Positions 13,636 through 21,773 of a stretch of 32,104 bases of DNA are shown piece after piece. The stretch covers positions 1 to 32,104 of the forward strand of contig NZ_MVHJ01000045.1 of assembly GCF_002086115.1 (NCBI RefSeq), read 5' to 3'. Position 1 is the first letter of the stretch; each line of letters starts with the position of its first letter. The notes under the pieces are model-generated. The model did not search any database, was not told the DNA's origin, and saw only the letters and a program-made list of their open reading frames with translations. The translations under genes and the position numbers were made by a program. Source of the stretch: Mycolicibacterium bacteremicum. GTDB lineage: Bacteria; Actinomycetota; Actinomycetes; Mycobacteriales; Mycobacteriaceae.

Positions 13636-14583
13636 GTGCAACGACCGCATCAGGTGGTGGTGCTCGTCCTCGACGGCGCCCTGCCGCTGGACGTCGGCAT
13701 CGCGGCCGAGGTGTTCCATCCTGAGACGGGATTCGGATACCAGGTGTCGGCCTGCGGGGTCAGCGCCGGAACGGTGCCCGCCCACGGGAGTTTCGGCTAC
13801 GCGGTCCCGCGCGGCATCGACGCCCTGGCCGAGGCGGATACCGTCATCGTCGCCGGGTACGCGCCGGCGGGCCGACCGATACCGGCTGAAGTGCCGGATG
13901 CTCTGCGGGCAGCGGCATCTCGTGGCGCGCGGATCGCATCGATCTGCTACGGCGCCTTCGCCCTTGCCGAGGCCGGCCTGCTGGACGGCCGCCGCGCGAC
14001 GACGCACTGGGATGCGGCGGACCTGCTCGCGCGGCGTCATCCGCAGGTCACCGTCGAACCGAATGTGCTCTTCGTCGACGAAGGGCCCATCCTGACCTCC
14101 GCGGGGGCCGCCGCCGGGCTGGACCTCTGCCTGCACATCGTCCGGCGCGACCTCGGCGTCGGCCCGGCCGGCGAGATCGCCCGCGGGCTGGTCACCGCGC
14201 CGTTCCGAACCGGCGGCCAGGCGCAGTACCTGCCGAAGAACAACTCCGCTGCCCACGGCGAATCGCTTGCCGCGACCCGGGAATGGGCGCTGACCCGCCT
14301 CGACCAGCCACTCACGATCACCGCGCTCGCCGAGCACGCACAGATGTCGCCGCGCACGTTCCTGCGCCGCTTCACCGAAGAGACCGGCAGCACCCCACTG
14401 CAGTGGATCCTGCGGGCGCGGGTCGACACCGCCCGGGAACTGTTGGAGACCACCCGCATGCCGGTGGACCGCATCGCCGAACAGGTCGGGCTGGGCACCG
14501 GGTCGAACCTGCGGCTGCATTTCCGCCGGCTGCTCGACATCTCGCCCTCGCAGTACCGCGCCACCTTCGCCGGCCGGAACTGA
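13636..14583 (+). CDS. GlxA-family regulator: DJ-1/PfpI domain plus AraC helix-turn-helix
   Basis: 315 residues. The N-terminal class I glutamine-amidotransferase-like (DJ-1/PfpI) domain spans about 1-190 and has the nucleophile-elbow-like ASICYGAFALAEAGLL followed by ATTHW. The AraC-type DNA-binding domain spans about 215-313 with the helices ITALAEHAQMSPRTFLRRF and MPVDRIAEQVGLGTGSNLRLHFRRLL. Such proteins are activators or repressors; the DJ-1 part senses an unknown ligand. It starts at GTG 13636 with an AG-rich stretch upstream. It converges on the oxidoreductase at 14592 with only eight bases between stops, so control of that gene is possible but unproven. Confidence 0.88.
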   Translation: MQRPHQVVVLVLDGALPLDVGIAAEVFHPETGFGYQVSACGVSAGTVPAHGSFGYAVPRGIDALAEADTVIVAGYAPAGRPIPAEVPDALRAAASRGARIASICYGAFALAEAGLLDGRRATTHWDAADLLARRHPQVTVEPNVLFVDEGPILTSAGAAAGLDLCLHIVRRDLGVGPAGEIARGLVTAPFRTGGQAQYLPKNNSAAHGESLAATREWALTRLDQPLTITALAEHAQMSPRTFLRRFTEETGSTPLQWILRARVDTARELLETTRMPVDRIAEQVGLGTGSNLRLHFRRLLDISPSQYRATFAGRN

Positions 14584-14591
14584 CACCGCCG

Positions 14592-15599
14592 CTAGCAGAC
14601 ACGTGGCGGCAGCGCGACGGTGTCACCCACCACATCGATGGCGACCTTGCCGCGCAGTACGTACGACCGTCGGTTCTCCAGCAGGTCGTGTGCCTCGCCG
14701 GTGCGCGCGAGCGGCAGGGTCGCACCGATCACCGGCGTCACCAGACCCCGTTCGGCCAGGGTGGTGAGCGCATCCAGCTTGCCCCGGTTCTGGCGGGTGA
14801 AGACGAAGTGATAGGCGGCATTGCGGCCCCACGCCTGAATGAGGTTCTGCGGCTGGGCGATGTCGACGATGCTGACGACCCGCCCCAGATCGGCCAGCAC
14901 CAGCGGACTTCGGGTGAGCGTGTCACCCCCGATCGTGTCGAATACGACGTCGACCCCGGCACCGCGGGTCAGCTCGGCCACCGCGTCGACGTAATCGGCC
15001 GACGCGTAGTCGATCACGGCATCCGCCCCGAGGGAGCGCACGAAGTCCTCATCGCCGGCTCGTGCCGTGGTGAGCACGCGTGCGCCGATCGCCCTGGCGA
15101 TCTGGATCGCGATGGTGCCGACACCGCCGGCGCCACCATGGATCAGGACGGTCTCGCCCACGGTGAGCCCCGCGCGGGTCACCAGGGATTCCCAGACCGT
15201 CCCGCCGACGAGCGTCAGGCTCGCCGCCTCCAGATGGCTGAGGTTTTCCGGCTTGCGGCCGACGAGGTCGACATCGGCGACGTGCTGCTCGGCGTAGGAG
15301 CCGGGGCCACCGAAGATCTGGGGTGTGTAGTACACCGCGTCACCGGGACGGAATTCGGTCACGTGCGTGCCGACCTGCTCGATCACCCCGGAGATGTCGT
15401 GGCCGATGATGGCGGGGAGCGGCACCTCATCGGGGTAGTCGCCGCGGCGGATCTGATAGTCGAGTGGGTTCACGGCGGTCGCATGGACGCGGACCCGCAC
15501 CTGGCGCGGACCGACGGGCGGTACCGGCACCTCGCGCAGCTCGAGCGCGTCCGTGCCGCCGAAACGGGTGAGCACAACGGCTTTCATGGACTCGGTCAT
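14592..15599 (-). CDS. Zinc-free MDR oxidoreductase, quinone-oxidoreductase type
   Basis: 335 residues. Medium-chain dehydrogenase/reductase that probably reduces quinones or enones with NADPH. The GroES-like domain opens MKAVVLTRFGGTDALELREV. GHDISGVIEQVG and the NADP-binding loop GGAGGVG (from VLIHGGAGGVG) follow. There is no structural zinc Cys cluster, which fits the zinc-free quinone oxidoreductase branch. The frame extends to 15923, but the ATG at 15599 gives the family N-terminus and has AGGAAAG seven bases before it. A 20-bp palindrome with a -10-like GATAAT lies upstream at 15675-15694. Confidence 0.87.
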   Translation of the reverse strand: MTESMKAVVLTRFGGTDALELREVPVPPVGPRQVRVRVHATAVNPLDYQIRRGDYPDEVPLPAIIGHDISGVIEQVGTHVTEFRPGDAVYYTPQIFGGPGSYAEQHVADVDLVGRKPENLSHLEAASLTLVGGTVWESLVTRAGLTVGETVLIHGGAGGVGTIAIQIARAIGARVLTTARAGDEDFVRSLGADAVIDYASADYVDAVAELTRGAGVDVVFDTIGGDTLTRSPLVLADLGRVVSIVDIAQPQNLIQAWGRNAAYHFVFTRQNRGKLDALTTLAERGLVTPVIGATLPLARTGEAHDLLENRRSYVLRGKVAIDVVGDTVALPPRVC

Positions 15600-15674
15600 C
15601 TGGGCTTTCCTGATCGTGATCGGTTCCCACCCAGAATCGCCGCATCGCGACAGCCGCGCCAGTGGCGAGAATGC

Positions 15675-15694
15675 CATTATCCGCGAGGATAGTG
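15675..15694. promoter_or_regulatory. Imperfect palindrome upstream of the oxidoreductase (candidate operator)
   Basis: CATTATCC-GCGA-GGATAGTG; seven of eight arm positions pair. On the minus strand it contains GATAAT, a possible -10 box for the oxidoreductase whose start is at 15599. The responsible regulator is unknown; the nearby GlxA-type protein is one candidate. Confidence 0.4.
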
Positions 15695-15711
15695 ACAACG
15701 TGCCGACCCGC

Positions 15712-16365
15712 TCAGAAGGCCGCGTCGACCCCGGTGACGGTGATCGCGAAGGGTCCCTGCTGCTTGTCCAGGATGTAGACCGCCACCTGATCGATAGTCG
15801 ACGGATCCACGGTCGGGGGAGCATCCGGCGCGGGATCCAGGCGCATGCCGACCGGTTCGAATCGCTCGACCGGCAGATCGTAGGTCCGCGGGACGCCGGC
15901 CTCGGTGGCGAAGCGCTGGACATAGGACCAGGGCCGGGCGGTATCGCGCACCTTTATCAGATAGGTCTTCCCGTCGCCCACCGCGCGCACCCGCAACGAC
16001 CGCGCGCCGGTGGCCTTCGGGCCGATCTCGGGATCCACCGGCCCGCGGGTCGAGGCGAACCCGCCGTTGTTGTCCAGGGAGATGCTGCCCGAGAACCGAA
16101 GGCCGCCATCGTCGAAGGCGATTGCCGACGTGGACCTGCCGCCCATCACGGGGTCGTTCACCGTCGTCCACCCGGCGACCTCCTCGGCGGTGTCGAGATC
16201 GACGAGGACGACGTCGGCAGCAGCCGGGGCCGGTGGTGCGGGCGATTCCTGCGCCTGTACCGCGCCGGTACACGCCATCAGCGACAACGCCGTACACGCG
16301 CCGAGGGCGAGGGCGGCCGATCGCCGGCCCGCTCGGTAGCCCGGGTCAGCAGCCACCTGCGGCAC
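15712..16365 (-). CDS. CIA30-domain lipoprotein
   Basis: 217 residues. The N-terminus has Arg residues, a hydrophobic stretch and the lipobox LMAC, so Cys becomes lipidated and the protein sits outside the plasma membrane. The rest matches the CIA30 (NADH dehydrogenase intermediate-associated 30) beta-sandwich: WTTVNDPVMGGRSTSAIAF, GLRFSGSISLDNNGGFAS, a central YLIKVRDT strand and QVAVYILDKQQGPFAITV. In bacteria this fold's role is unclear; a carbohydrate-binding-like sandwich is plausible. The GTG start has GGGAG upstream and overlaps the DUF4174 gene by 20 bases, so it is the third gene of an exported-protein operon. Confidence 0.83.
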   Translation of the reverse strand: MPQVAADPGYRAGRRSAALALGACTALSLMACTGAVQAQESPAPPAPAAADVVLVDLDTAEEVAGWTTVNDPVMGGRSTSAIAFDDGGLRFSGSISLDNNGGFASTRGPVDPEIGPKATGARSLRVRAVGDGKTYLIKVRDTARPWSYVQRFATEAGVPRTYDLPVERFEPVGMRLDPAPDAPPTVDPSTIDQVAVYILDKQQGPFAITVTGVDAAF

Positions 16366-16807
16366 CCATCTCCCGGCCGCGCATCGGCATGCCGTCGATG
16401 ACGCGGTAGATCCGCTGCAGATCCGGCACGGTGTCGACGCGCCACTTCTCGCCGCCGTCCTTGCCGATCAGCAGCACGGCGAACGCACCGTCGGCGACCG
16501 CATACCGGTCAGCCAGTCGTCGTGCCCGGTCGGCGTCGACCACCCGGCCACCGAGCGTGCTGACGCCGTCGGCCACCAGCTGACCGAGCACCATGTCACG
16601 GCCGGTGAATTCGCAACGGCTGGAATCGATGCGGGCACGTGTCTCGACGAGCCGGGGGTCATCGGCGCTCGGCGCGAACACCAGCAGGGGCCGCTGTTGC
16701 CACAGATACTCGTCGAGTTCACCGGCCATAGCGTTACCCGATCCGAACACGGACGCGATGACCATCGTGGCGAGAACGATCATCGAATTAAGGACGGTAC
16801 GCATCAT
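16346..16807 (-). CDS. Secreted DUF4174-domain protein
   Basis: 153 residues. A signal peptide (SMIVLATMVIASVFGSGNAMA) ends with an AMA-G type cleavage site. The mature part fits the DUF4174 pattern: ELDEYLWQQRPLLVFAPSAD, then a GRDMVLGQL segment, FAVLLIGKDGGEKWR and IYRVIDGMPMRGREM near the C-terminus. The fold is thioredoxin-like but without a CxxC motif; the function is not known. The start is 6 bases after the stop of the serine hydrolase gene and the end overlaps the CIA30 gene, so all three should share one mRNA. A second Met (16804) is also possible. Confidence 0.82.
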   Translation of the reverse strand: MMRTVLNSMIVLATMVIASVFGSGNAMAGELDEYLWQQRPLLVFAPSADDPRLVETRARIDSSRCEFTGRDMVLGQLVADGVSTLGGRVVDADRARRLADRYAVADGAFAVLLIGKDGGEKWRVDTVPDLQRIYRVIDGMPMRGREMGAAGGC

Positions 16808-16813
16808 CGCCGC

Positions 16814-17701
16814 CTACAGGTGCCCGCCGGGGAACATCGTCCGCACCGCCTGGGTGATGGTCGCGCGCGCGGTGGCCGCATCGCTGGGCTGCAGCGAGCC
16901 GATCGCCATCACATACCGCTGGTCGGGTCCGATGGCCCCGGTGGATACGTGCACCTGGTTGCCACCTCCCCAGCAGCAGAACCAACCCTGTTTCACCGCA
17001 ACGGGCTCGGCAGCGACGCCGTCCGGGATGCCGAACCGCTGCGGGTAGCCGTCGAGTCCCGACGACGTGAACCCGGCGAGGTTGCTCATGATGATGCCGG
17101 CCTGCTCGGCGGGCAGACCTCCGCTGCCGTCGAGCAACTTGCTGTAGTAGCGGACGAGATCGGCCGCGGTGCTCTGGGCGACATCCCAACCGCCGTCATA
17201 GGGCGCGATGGTGCCCGTCAACCCGTACCGGCCGACCACCCGATCGATGATGGCGTTGCCGCCACCGCGGTTCCAGAACACCTGCGCGGCACTGTCATCG
17301 GAGGATCGCAGCATCGCGTCGAGGGACTTGCGGTCGGCCGGGCTCAGCTCGGACTCACCCCGCGACTCCTGCAGCAGCAAATCATCGGCGATGAACAGCT
17401 TCACCACCGAGGCGATCGGGAAGGGCTGGTTTGCGCCGTTGGTGGTCAACTGTCCGGTGCTGCGATCGAGCACGGCGATCTCGACGGTGGCGCCCGCGTC
17501 GGCGGCCTCGTCGGTGGCCTGCCGAACGCGCATGTCGAGCCCGGCGGGCAGTTCGGGCGGCGCCTGCCGCATCGACTGCACCGGTGCCTGTGGCGCGGTG
17601 TCGACGGCCGGCGGCATACCGGAACTGCGTGCCTCGCAACCGCCGACGAGTGCGGCCGCCACCATGATGGCCGCGGTGGTGATGACCGATCGGGACGCCA
17701 C
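16814..17701 (-). CDS. Beta-lactamase-fold serine hydrolase lipoprotein
   Basis: 295 residues with the lipobox LVGGC (Cys22), so membrane-anchored outside the cell. It has the class A-like motifs Ser98-x-x-Lys101 (SVVK), an SDD (134-136) in place of SDN, and KQG (237-239) in place of KTG. A Cys-Cys pair follows (WFCCWGGG). The departures from the canonical motifs argue against an efficient beta-lactamase and for a peptidoglycan-linked or regulatory hydrolase. The GTG start has a strong AGGAGGAATC. It is first in a three-gene operon with DUF4174 and CIA30 genes, and divergent from the glycoside hydrolase at 17855. Confidence 0.85.
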   Translation of the reverse strand: MASRSVITTAAIMVAAALVGGCEARSSGMPPAVDTAPQAPVQSMRQAPPELPAGLDMRVRQATDEAADAGATVEIAVLDRSTGQLTTNGANQPFPIASVVKLFIADDLLLQESRGESELSPADRKSLDAMLRSSDDSAAQVFWNRGGGNAIIDRVVGRYGLTGTIAPYDGGWDVAQSTAADLVRYYSKLLDGSGGLPAEQAGIIMSNLAGFTSSGLDGYPQRFGIPDGVAAEPVAVKQGWFCCWGGGNQVHVSTGAIGPDQRYVMAIGSLQPSDAATARATITQAVRTMFPGGHL

Positions 17702-17841
17702 GATTCCTCCTGGTGGATGTGAGGAGGACGCCGCGGCCCGCCTGTCTGCTCAGATGTACCCAGATTGCCCGTTTGGTAACAATTTGCAACCCGAACGATT
17801 GCAGTGTGGCTGGGCGATGGCTCCCGGCCCGCGCGCGGCCC

Positions 17842-17847
17842 TAGATT
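17842..17847 (+). promoter_or_regulatory. -10 box for a leaderless glycoside hydrolase transcript
   Basis: TAGATT matches TANNNT and ends seven bases before GTG 17855. There is no Shine-Dalgarno sequence before this GTG and no clear -35 box, both typical of leaderless mycobacterial promoters. Confidence 0.55.
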
Positions 17848-17854
17848 TTTCAAA

Positions 17855-18973
17855 GTGCGCCGCCGAACCCTGCTCCAACTGTCTGCTCTGACGGCGGCGG
17901 GTGCGGCGCTCTCGCACGTGCCGACCGCATCGGCGGCGGCCCCGCGGTGGACGCCGGAACAGGCGCACAACTGGTACCGCCGGCAGGGCTGGCTGGTCGG
18001 CGCGAACTACATCCCGGCGACCGCGACCAACCAGATCGAGATGTGGCAGGCCGGAACCTACGATCCGCGGCGCATCAACGGCGAGCTGCAGGTGGCCCGC
18101 ACCATCGGGTTCAACACCGTCCGGGTGTTCCTGCATGATCAGCTGTGGGCCCAGGACCGCGCCGGGTTCCTGCGCCGCGTCGCGCAGTTCGTCGACATCG
18201 CCGCCAGTCACGGCATCAAGCCGCTGTTCGTCTTCTTCGATTCCTGCTGGGATCCGCATCCCAAGCTCGGCCCCCAGCCCGCGCCCACCCAGGGGGTGCA
18301 CAACTCCCGCTGGGTGCAGAGCCCCGGCGCGGATCTCATCGACAACCCGCGCTACCGGCCGGTGCTGCGCGACTACGTCACCGGTGTGATCGGCGCCTTC
18401 CGCACCGACAACCGGGTGCTGGGCTGGGACCTGTGGAATGAGCCGGACAACCCGGCACCCCAGTACGGCGATGTGGAACGCAGCGACAAGGACGAGGTGG
18501 TCGGCGAACTGCTGCCGCAGGTGTTCCAATGGGCCCGGGCGGTCAATCCGAGCCAGCCGCTGACCAGCGGGGTGTGGCGCGGTTCGTGGCGCAACCCGTC
18601 CGGCATCCCCGCGATCCAGCTGGACAACTCCGACATCATCACGTTCCACAGTTACGCCGAGCCGACGACGTTCGAAGACAAGATCGATCAGCTGGAGCCG
18701 TTGGGCCGGCCGATCATGTGCACCGAGTACCTGGCCCGGGAGGACGACAGCACGGTCGAGAACATCCTGCCCGTGGCCAAACGGCGCGGGGTGGGCGCAT
18801 ACAACTGGGGCCTGGTCGCCGGCCGCACGCAGACCTATTTCCCGTGGGACTCGTGGGACGCCCCGTACGACGAGATCCCGGAGAAATGGATGCACGATCT
18901 GGTGCATCCGGACGGCCGGGCGTTCCGGGCCAGTGAGATCGCGACGATCCAGAAGCTGACCGCTCGAACGTGA
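17855..18973 (+). CDS. Exported glycoside hydrolase, GH5/cellulase-like
   Basis: 372 residues. The N-terminus MRRRTLLQLSALTAAGAALS with an ASA-A cleavage site is a Tat-type signal peptide. The mature part is a TIM barrel of the cellulase superfamily: GFNTVRVFLHDQ, IKPLFVFFDSCWDP, the general acid in WDLWNEP (Glu196) and the nucleophile in MCTEYL (Glu291). The barrel and both Glu residues point to a retaining glycosidase; the sugar substrate is not known. The GTG at 17855 is preferred over a longer frame from 17804, because it starts the signal peptide and sits seven bases after a -10 box. It is divergent from the serine hydrolase operon. Confidence 0.85.
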   Translation: MRRRTLLQLSALTAAGAALSHVPTASAAAPRWTPEQAHNWYRRQGWLVGANYIPATATNQIEMWQAGTYDPRRINGELQVARTIGFNTVRVFLHDQLWAQDRAGFLRRVAQFVDIAASHGIKPLFVFFDSCWDPHPKLGPQPAPTQGVHNSRWVQSPGADLIDNPRYRPVLRDYVTGVIGAFRTDNRVLGWDLWNEPDNPAPQYGDVERSDKDEVVGELLPQVFQWARAVNPSQPLTSGVWRGSWRNPSGIPAIQLDNSDIITFHSYAEPTTFEDKIDQLEPLGRPIMCTEYLAREDDSTVENILPVAKRRGVGAYNWGLVAGRTQTYFPWDSWDAPYDEIPEKWMHDLVHPDGRAFRASEIATIQKLTART

Positions 18974-18994
18974 CCGCCGGGGCAGGCACAATCG

Positions 18995-19049
18995 TGACAC
19001 TGCCAAAAGGCGACATTGACAAATGGCACATTGGGTGATGGCCTATTAC
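18995..19049 (+). promoter_or_regulatory. Direct repeats and promoter elements before the hydrolase-monooxygenase cluster
   Basis: TGACACTGCCA (18995-19005) and TGACAAATGGCA (19017-19028) start exactly 22 bases apart, two helical turns. A consensus -35 TTGACA (19016-19021) lies at the second copy and TATTAC (19044-19049) could be the -10, but their 22-base spacing is too long for an ordinary promoter. This may be an activator-dependent start region for the operon. Confidence 0.35.
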
Positions 19050-19051
19050 CC

Positions 19052-20002
19052 GTGACGGTAATCGAGGTGCCGACCCGCGCGACGATGCGCGCCGGCCTGT
19101 CCGCGATGGTGACCCGCTGGACGCTGGGCAATCTGACGAGCGTCATCCCGATGAACCCGGCCGGCGTGTGGTTCGGCAGGCAACTCGTCGCGAGCATCAT
19201 GGCCGTGGGCGGATCGATGCCGGCCGGATCCCGGATCATCCCGGCGCCGCACGGCGAGTGGGTGCTCGGGCCCGGCGTGCAGTTCGGCGACCGGGCCGGG
19301 TACTACGTGCACGGCAGCGCCTACGTCGTGTGCTCGGCCAAGACGCACCGCAAACTCGTCGCCCGGCTGTCGGAGGCCACCGGCCTGCCCTTCCTCGTGG
19401 TGGACTACCGGCTGGCCCCCGAGCACGTGTTCCCCGCCGCGGCCGAGGATGTCGAGGCCGGCTACCGGTGGCTGCTGGCCCAGGGATACGCCGCCGACGA
19501 CGTGGTGATCGCCGCCGATTCGGCCGGCGGGCACCTGACCTGCGACATGCTGCTGACGCACGCCGACGAGGCAGGTTTCCAGCCCGCGGGTGTGGTGCTG
19601 TTCTCCCCGCTGATCGACCTGACGCTGGCCCTGGCCGAGGCGCAGGAGCGGATTCGCCGGGACCCGGCCAGCTCGACGCGTAGCGCGCGCCGCATGGTCG
19701 GGCTGTACACCGCCGGCCAGGATCCGCGAAACCCCCGCCTGCAGTTGGGTTTCGGGCGCGCCGCCGCCCTGCCGCCGGTGCTCATCCAGGTCGGTGGGTT
19801 CGAGATGCTGCAGGCCGATGCCGTCCATCTCGACGAACAGTTGCGTGCCGCCGGCGCGGTGTCGGTCCTGGAGATCTGGCCCGGCATGGTGCATGTCTTC
19901 CAGGCGCTGCCCCGGCTGGTCCCGGAGGCGCCGGCGGCGCTGCAGCGGGCCGCCATGTTCATCGCCGACCGTTTTGACGACCGACTCCGGGAGATCTCTT
20001 GA
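19052..20002 (+). CDS. Alpha/beta hydrolase, hormone-sensitive-lipase-like (esterase)
   Basis: 316 residues with the catalytic triad visible: Ser157 in ADSAGG, Asp256 in EMLQAD and His281 in MVHVF. The VDYRLAPEH signature (117-125) places it in the HSL/LipH-type esterase family. The oxyanion-hole motif, normally HGGG, reads HGSAY (87-91). It acts on an unknown ester or lactone, perhaps the product of the monooxygenase encoded downstream. The start is uncertain: GTG 19052 gives the best-looking N-terminus, TTG 19016 lies within promoter elements and ATG 19085 is shorter. It couples to the SDR gene by a TGATG overlap. Confidence 0.85.
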   Translation: MTVIEVPTRATMRAGLSAMVTRWTLGNLTSVIPMNPAGVWFGRQLVASIMAVGGSMPAGSRIIPAPHGEWVLGPGVQFGDRAGYYVHGSAYVVCSAKTHRKLVARLSEATGLPFLVVDYRLAPEHVFPAAAEDVEAGYRWLLAQGYAADDVVIAADSAGGHLTCDMLLTHADEAGFQPAGVVLFSPLIDLTLALAEAQERIRRDPASSTRSARRMVGLYTAGQDPRNPRLQLGFGRAAALPPVLIQVGGFEMLQADAVHLDEQLRAAGAVSVLEIWPGMVHVFQALPRLVPEAPAALQRAAMFIADRFDDRLREIS

Positions 20003-20841
20003 TGTTCAACATTTTCGGTGCGCCTCGCCGCACCGCCGACGCGCGCGCCGTGGTGACGGGTGCCGGCAGCGGGATCGGCCGGGCGTTCGCCCTTGAGCTC
20101 GCCCGGCGGGGTGGCGAGGTCATCTGCGCAGACATCGATGCCGACCGGGCGGCCGAGACGGTGCGCCTGATCAAGGACCTCGGCCGCGGCGCGGGTCATG
20201 CCGTGCAATGCGATGTGTCCGATCGCGGCGCCGTCGAGCTGCTGGCCAAACAGGCCGAGGAGATCTTCGACGGCCCGCCCACCTGTGTGATCAACAACGC
20301 CGGCGTCGGCATCGGCGGGAAACCGGTCGGCGACATCGGTTTCGAGGACTGGGAGTGGGCACTCGGGATCAACCTGTGGGGGGTGATCTACGGCTGCGAG
20401 GTATTCACGCCGATGCTGCGCCGCGCCGGGCGGGGCGGCATCATCAACGTCGCGTCGGCCGCCGGCTTAGCCGCCGCACCGTCGATGGCCGCCTACAACG
20501 TCTCCAAGGCCGGGGTGGTGTCGCTGTCGGAGACGCTGGCCGCCGAACTCAGCGGAACCGGGATCGCGGTGACGGTGTTGTGCCCCACCTTCGTCAAGAC
20601 CAACGTCTTCACCGACGGCCGCATCACCCCCGGGTCGATGAACCTGAGCCAGCAGCTGGCCCGCTGGACCGGGGTGTCCGCCGAGGGGGTGGCCACCCGC
20701 ACCCTCGACGCGCACGACCGCGGCAGCCTCTACGTCGTGCCGCAACTGGACGCCAAGCTCGTCTGGCACCTCAAACGGCACGTCCCCGCCCTCTACGCCC
20801 GCGGTGCAGGCCTGCTCGGCCGTCTGCTCCCGGAAAACTGA
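20002..20841 (+). CDS. Short-chain dehydrogenase/reductase (SadH-like)
   Basis: 279 residues of the classical SDR family. The NAD(P)-binding TGAGSGIG lies at 19-26, NNAG at 98-101, and the catalytic Ser152, Tyr165 and Lys169 are spaced normally. CADIDAD after the second strand has an Asp that favours NAD. It oxidises or reduces a secondary alcohol or ketone. It resembles the SadH (Rv3085) type of the mymA operon by pattern. The ATG overlaps the stop of the hydrolase gene (TGATG), with CGGGAG upstream. It is followed 11 bases later by the di-iron protein gene. Confidence 0.9.
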   Translation: MFNIFGAPRRTADARAVVTGAGSGIGRAFALELARRGGEVICADIDADRAAETVRLIKDLGRGAGHAVQCDVSDRGAVELLAKQAEEIFDGPPTCVINNAGVGIGGKPVGDIGFEDWEWALGINLWGVIYGCEVFTPMLRRAGRGGIINVASAAGLAAAPSMAAYNVSKAGVVSLSETLAAELSGTGIAVTVLCPTFVKTNVFTDGRITPGSMNLSQQLARWTGVSAEGVATRTLDAHDRGSLYVVPQLDAKLVWHLKRHVPALYARGAGLLGRLLPEN

Positions 20842-20852
20842 AAGGAACGATC

Positions 20853-21773
20853 ATGGCAATGGATCTGGACAACATGCTTCAGATGATCAAGGACAAGCAG
20901 TGGTCTCTGGTCGACATCGACTGGGACGCACCGGGTGCCGAGCTCATCGACGATGAACTGTGGGCCAAGCTCAAGCCCTTCATGACCGACCTGATGTGGA
21001 TCGAGAACGTCGGCGCGCGCGGGTTCGCCGCCCTGGCCAAGAAGGCACCCACCCCCACGCTCAAGAGCATCTACGAGCACTTCCACGCCGAGGAGCAGAA
21101 GCACGCCAACGCCGAGCTGGCGCTGATGCGCCGGTGGGGCATGCTCGACAACGACGAAATCCCGCCGCCCAGTGTCAATGTGCAGCTGGTGATCACCTGG
21201 CTGGACAAGTTCTCCGACGGTATGTCGCTGTCGATCCTGGGCACCGTGATCCCCATGCTGGAGGTGGCGCTCGACGGCGCACTGATCAAGTTCATCACCG
21301 ACGAGGTCAAGGACCCGGTGGCGCAGGAAGTCTTCAAGCGCATCAACTCCGACGAATCACGGCATCTGGCCGTCGATTTCGAGGTGATGGACATCCTGGG
21401 GCATGCCACCGCCCGCAAGCTGGCCGTCGAGTTCGTGGGCAGCTGGATGAATCCGGCGCTGGTCATCGGCACGCTGAGCTACTTCCCGCTGCTGAACAAG
21501 ATGCGCGACAACATCGTCGCGATGGGCGTCAACGAGGAGCGGCTGTATCAGGCCATGCGACGGTTCCGCAGCGTGGGCGAGCGCAGCGAATTCGTGCACC
21601 GGGTACCGATGTACCGGTTCATCAGCTGGCACAGCAAGAAGGTCATCGACCGCAGCTCGAAATACCACTGGCTGGCCGACTCCCTGGTCAAGGTCACCGG
21701 TGTCATCCCGATGCCGCTGGTGCGCTACACCCCGACCTGGTCTGAGGAACTGACCTATGAGGCGACGGCATGA
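20853..21773 (+). CDS. Ferritin-like di-iron carboxylate protein
   Basis: 306 residues, mostly helical. Two ExxH motifs are visible, Glu81-x-x-His84 (AEEQKHANAE) and Glu168-x-x-His171 (SDESRHLAV), with further acidic candidates Glu51 and Glu137. Together they give the E...ExxH...E...ExxH ligand set of di-iron four-helix bundles. Such proteins are oxygenases, desaturase-like enzymes or storage proteins; annotated relatives in mycobacteria are called metal-dependent or ferritin-like. It sits between an SDR and a flavin monooxygenase, which suggests an oxygen-dependent step in the same pathway. AAAGGAAC precedes the ATG, and the end overlaps the next gene (ATGA). Confidence 0.82.
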   Translation: MAMDLDNMLQMIKDKQWSLVDIDWDAPGAELIDDELWAKLKPFMTDLMWIENVGARGFAALAKKAPTPTLKSIYEHFHAEEQKHANAELALMRRWGMLDNDEIPPPSVNVQLVITWLDKFSDGMSLSILGTVIPMLEVALDGALIKFITDEVKDPVAQEVFKRINSDESRHLAVDFEVMDILGHATARKLAVEFVGSWMNPALVIGTLSYFPLLNKMRDNIVAMGVNEERLYQAMRRFRSVGERSEFVHRVPMYRFISWHSKKVIDRSSKYHWLADSLVKVTGVIPMPLVRYTPTWSEELTYEATA

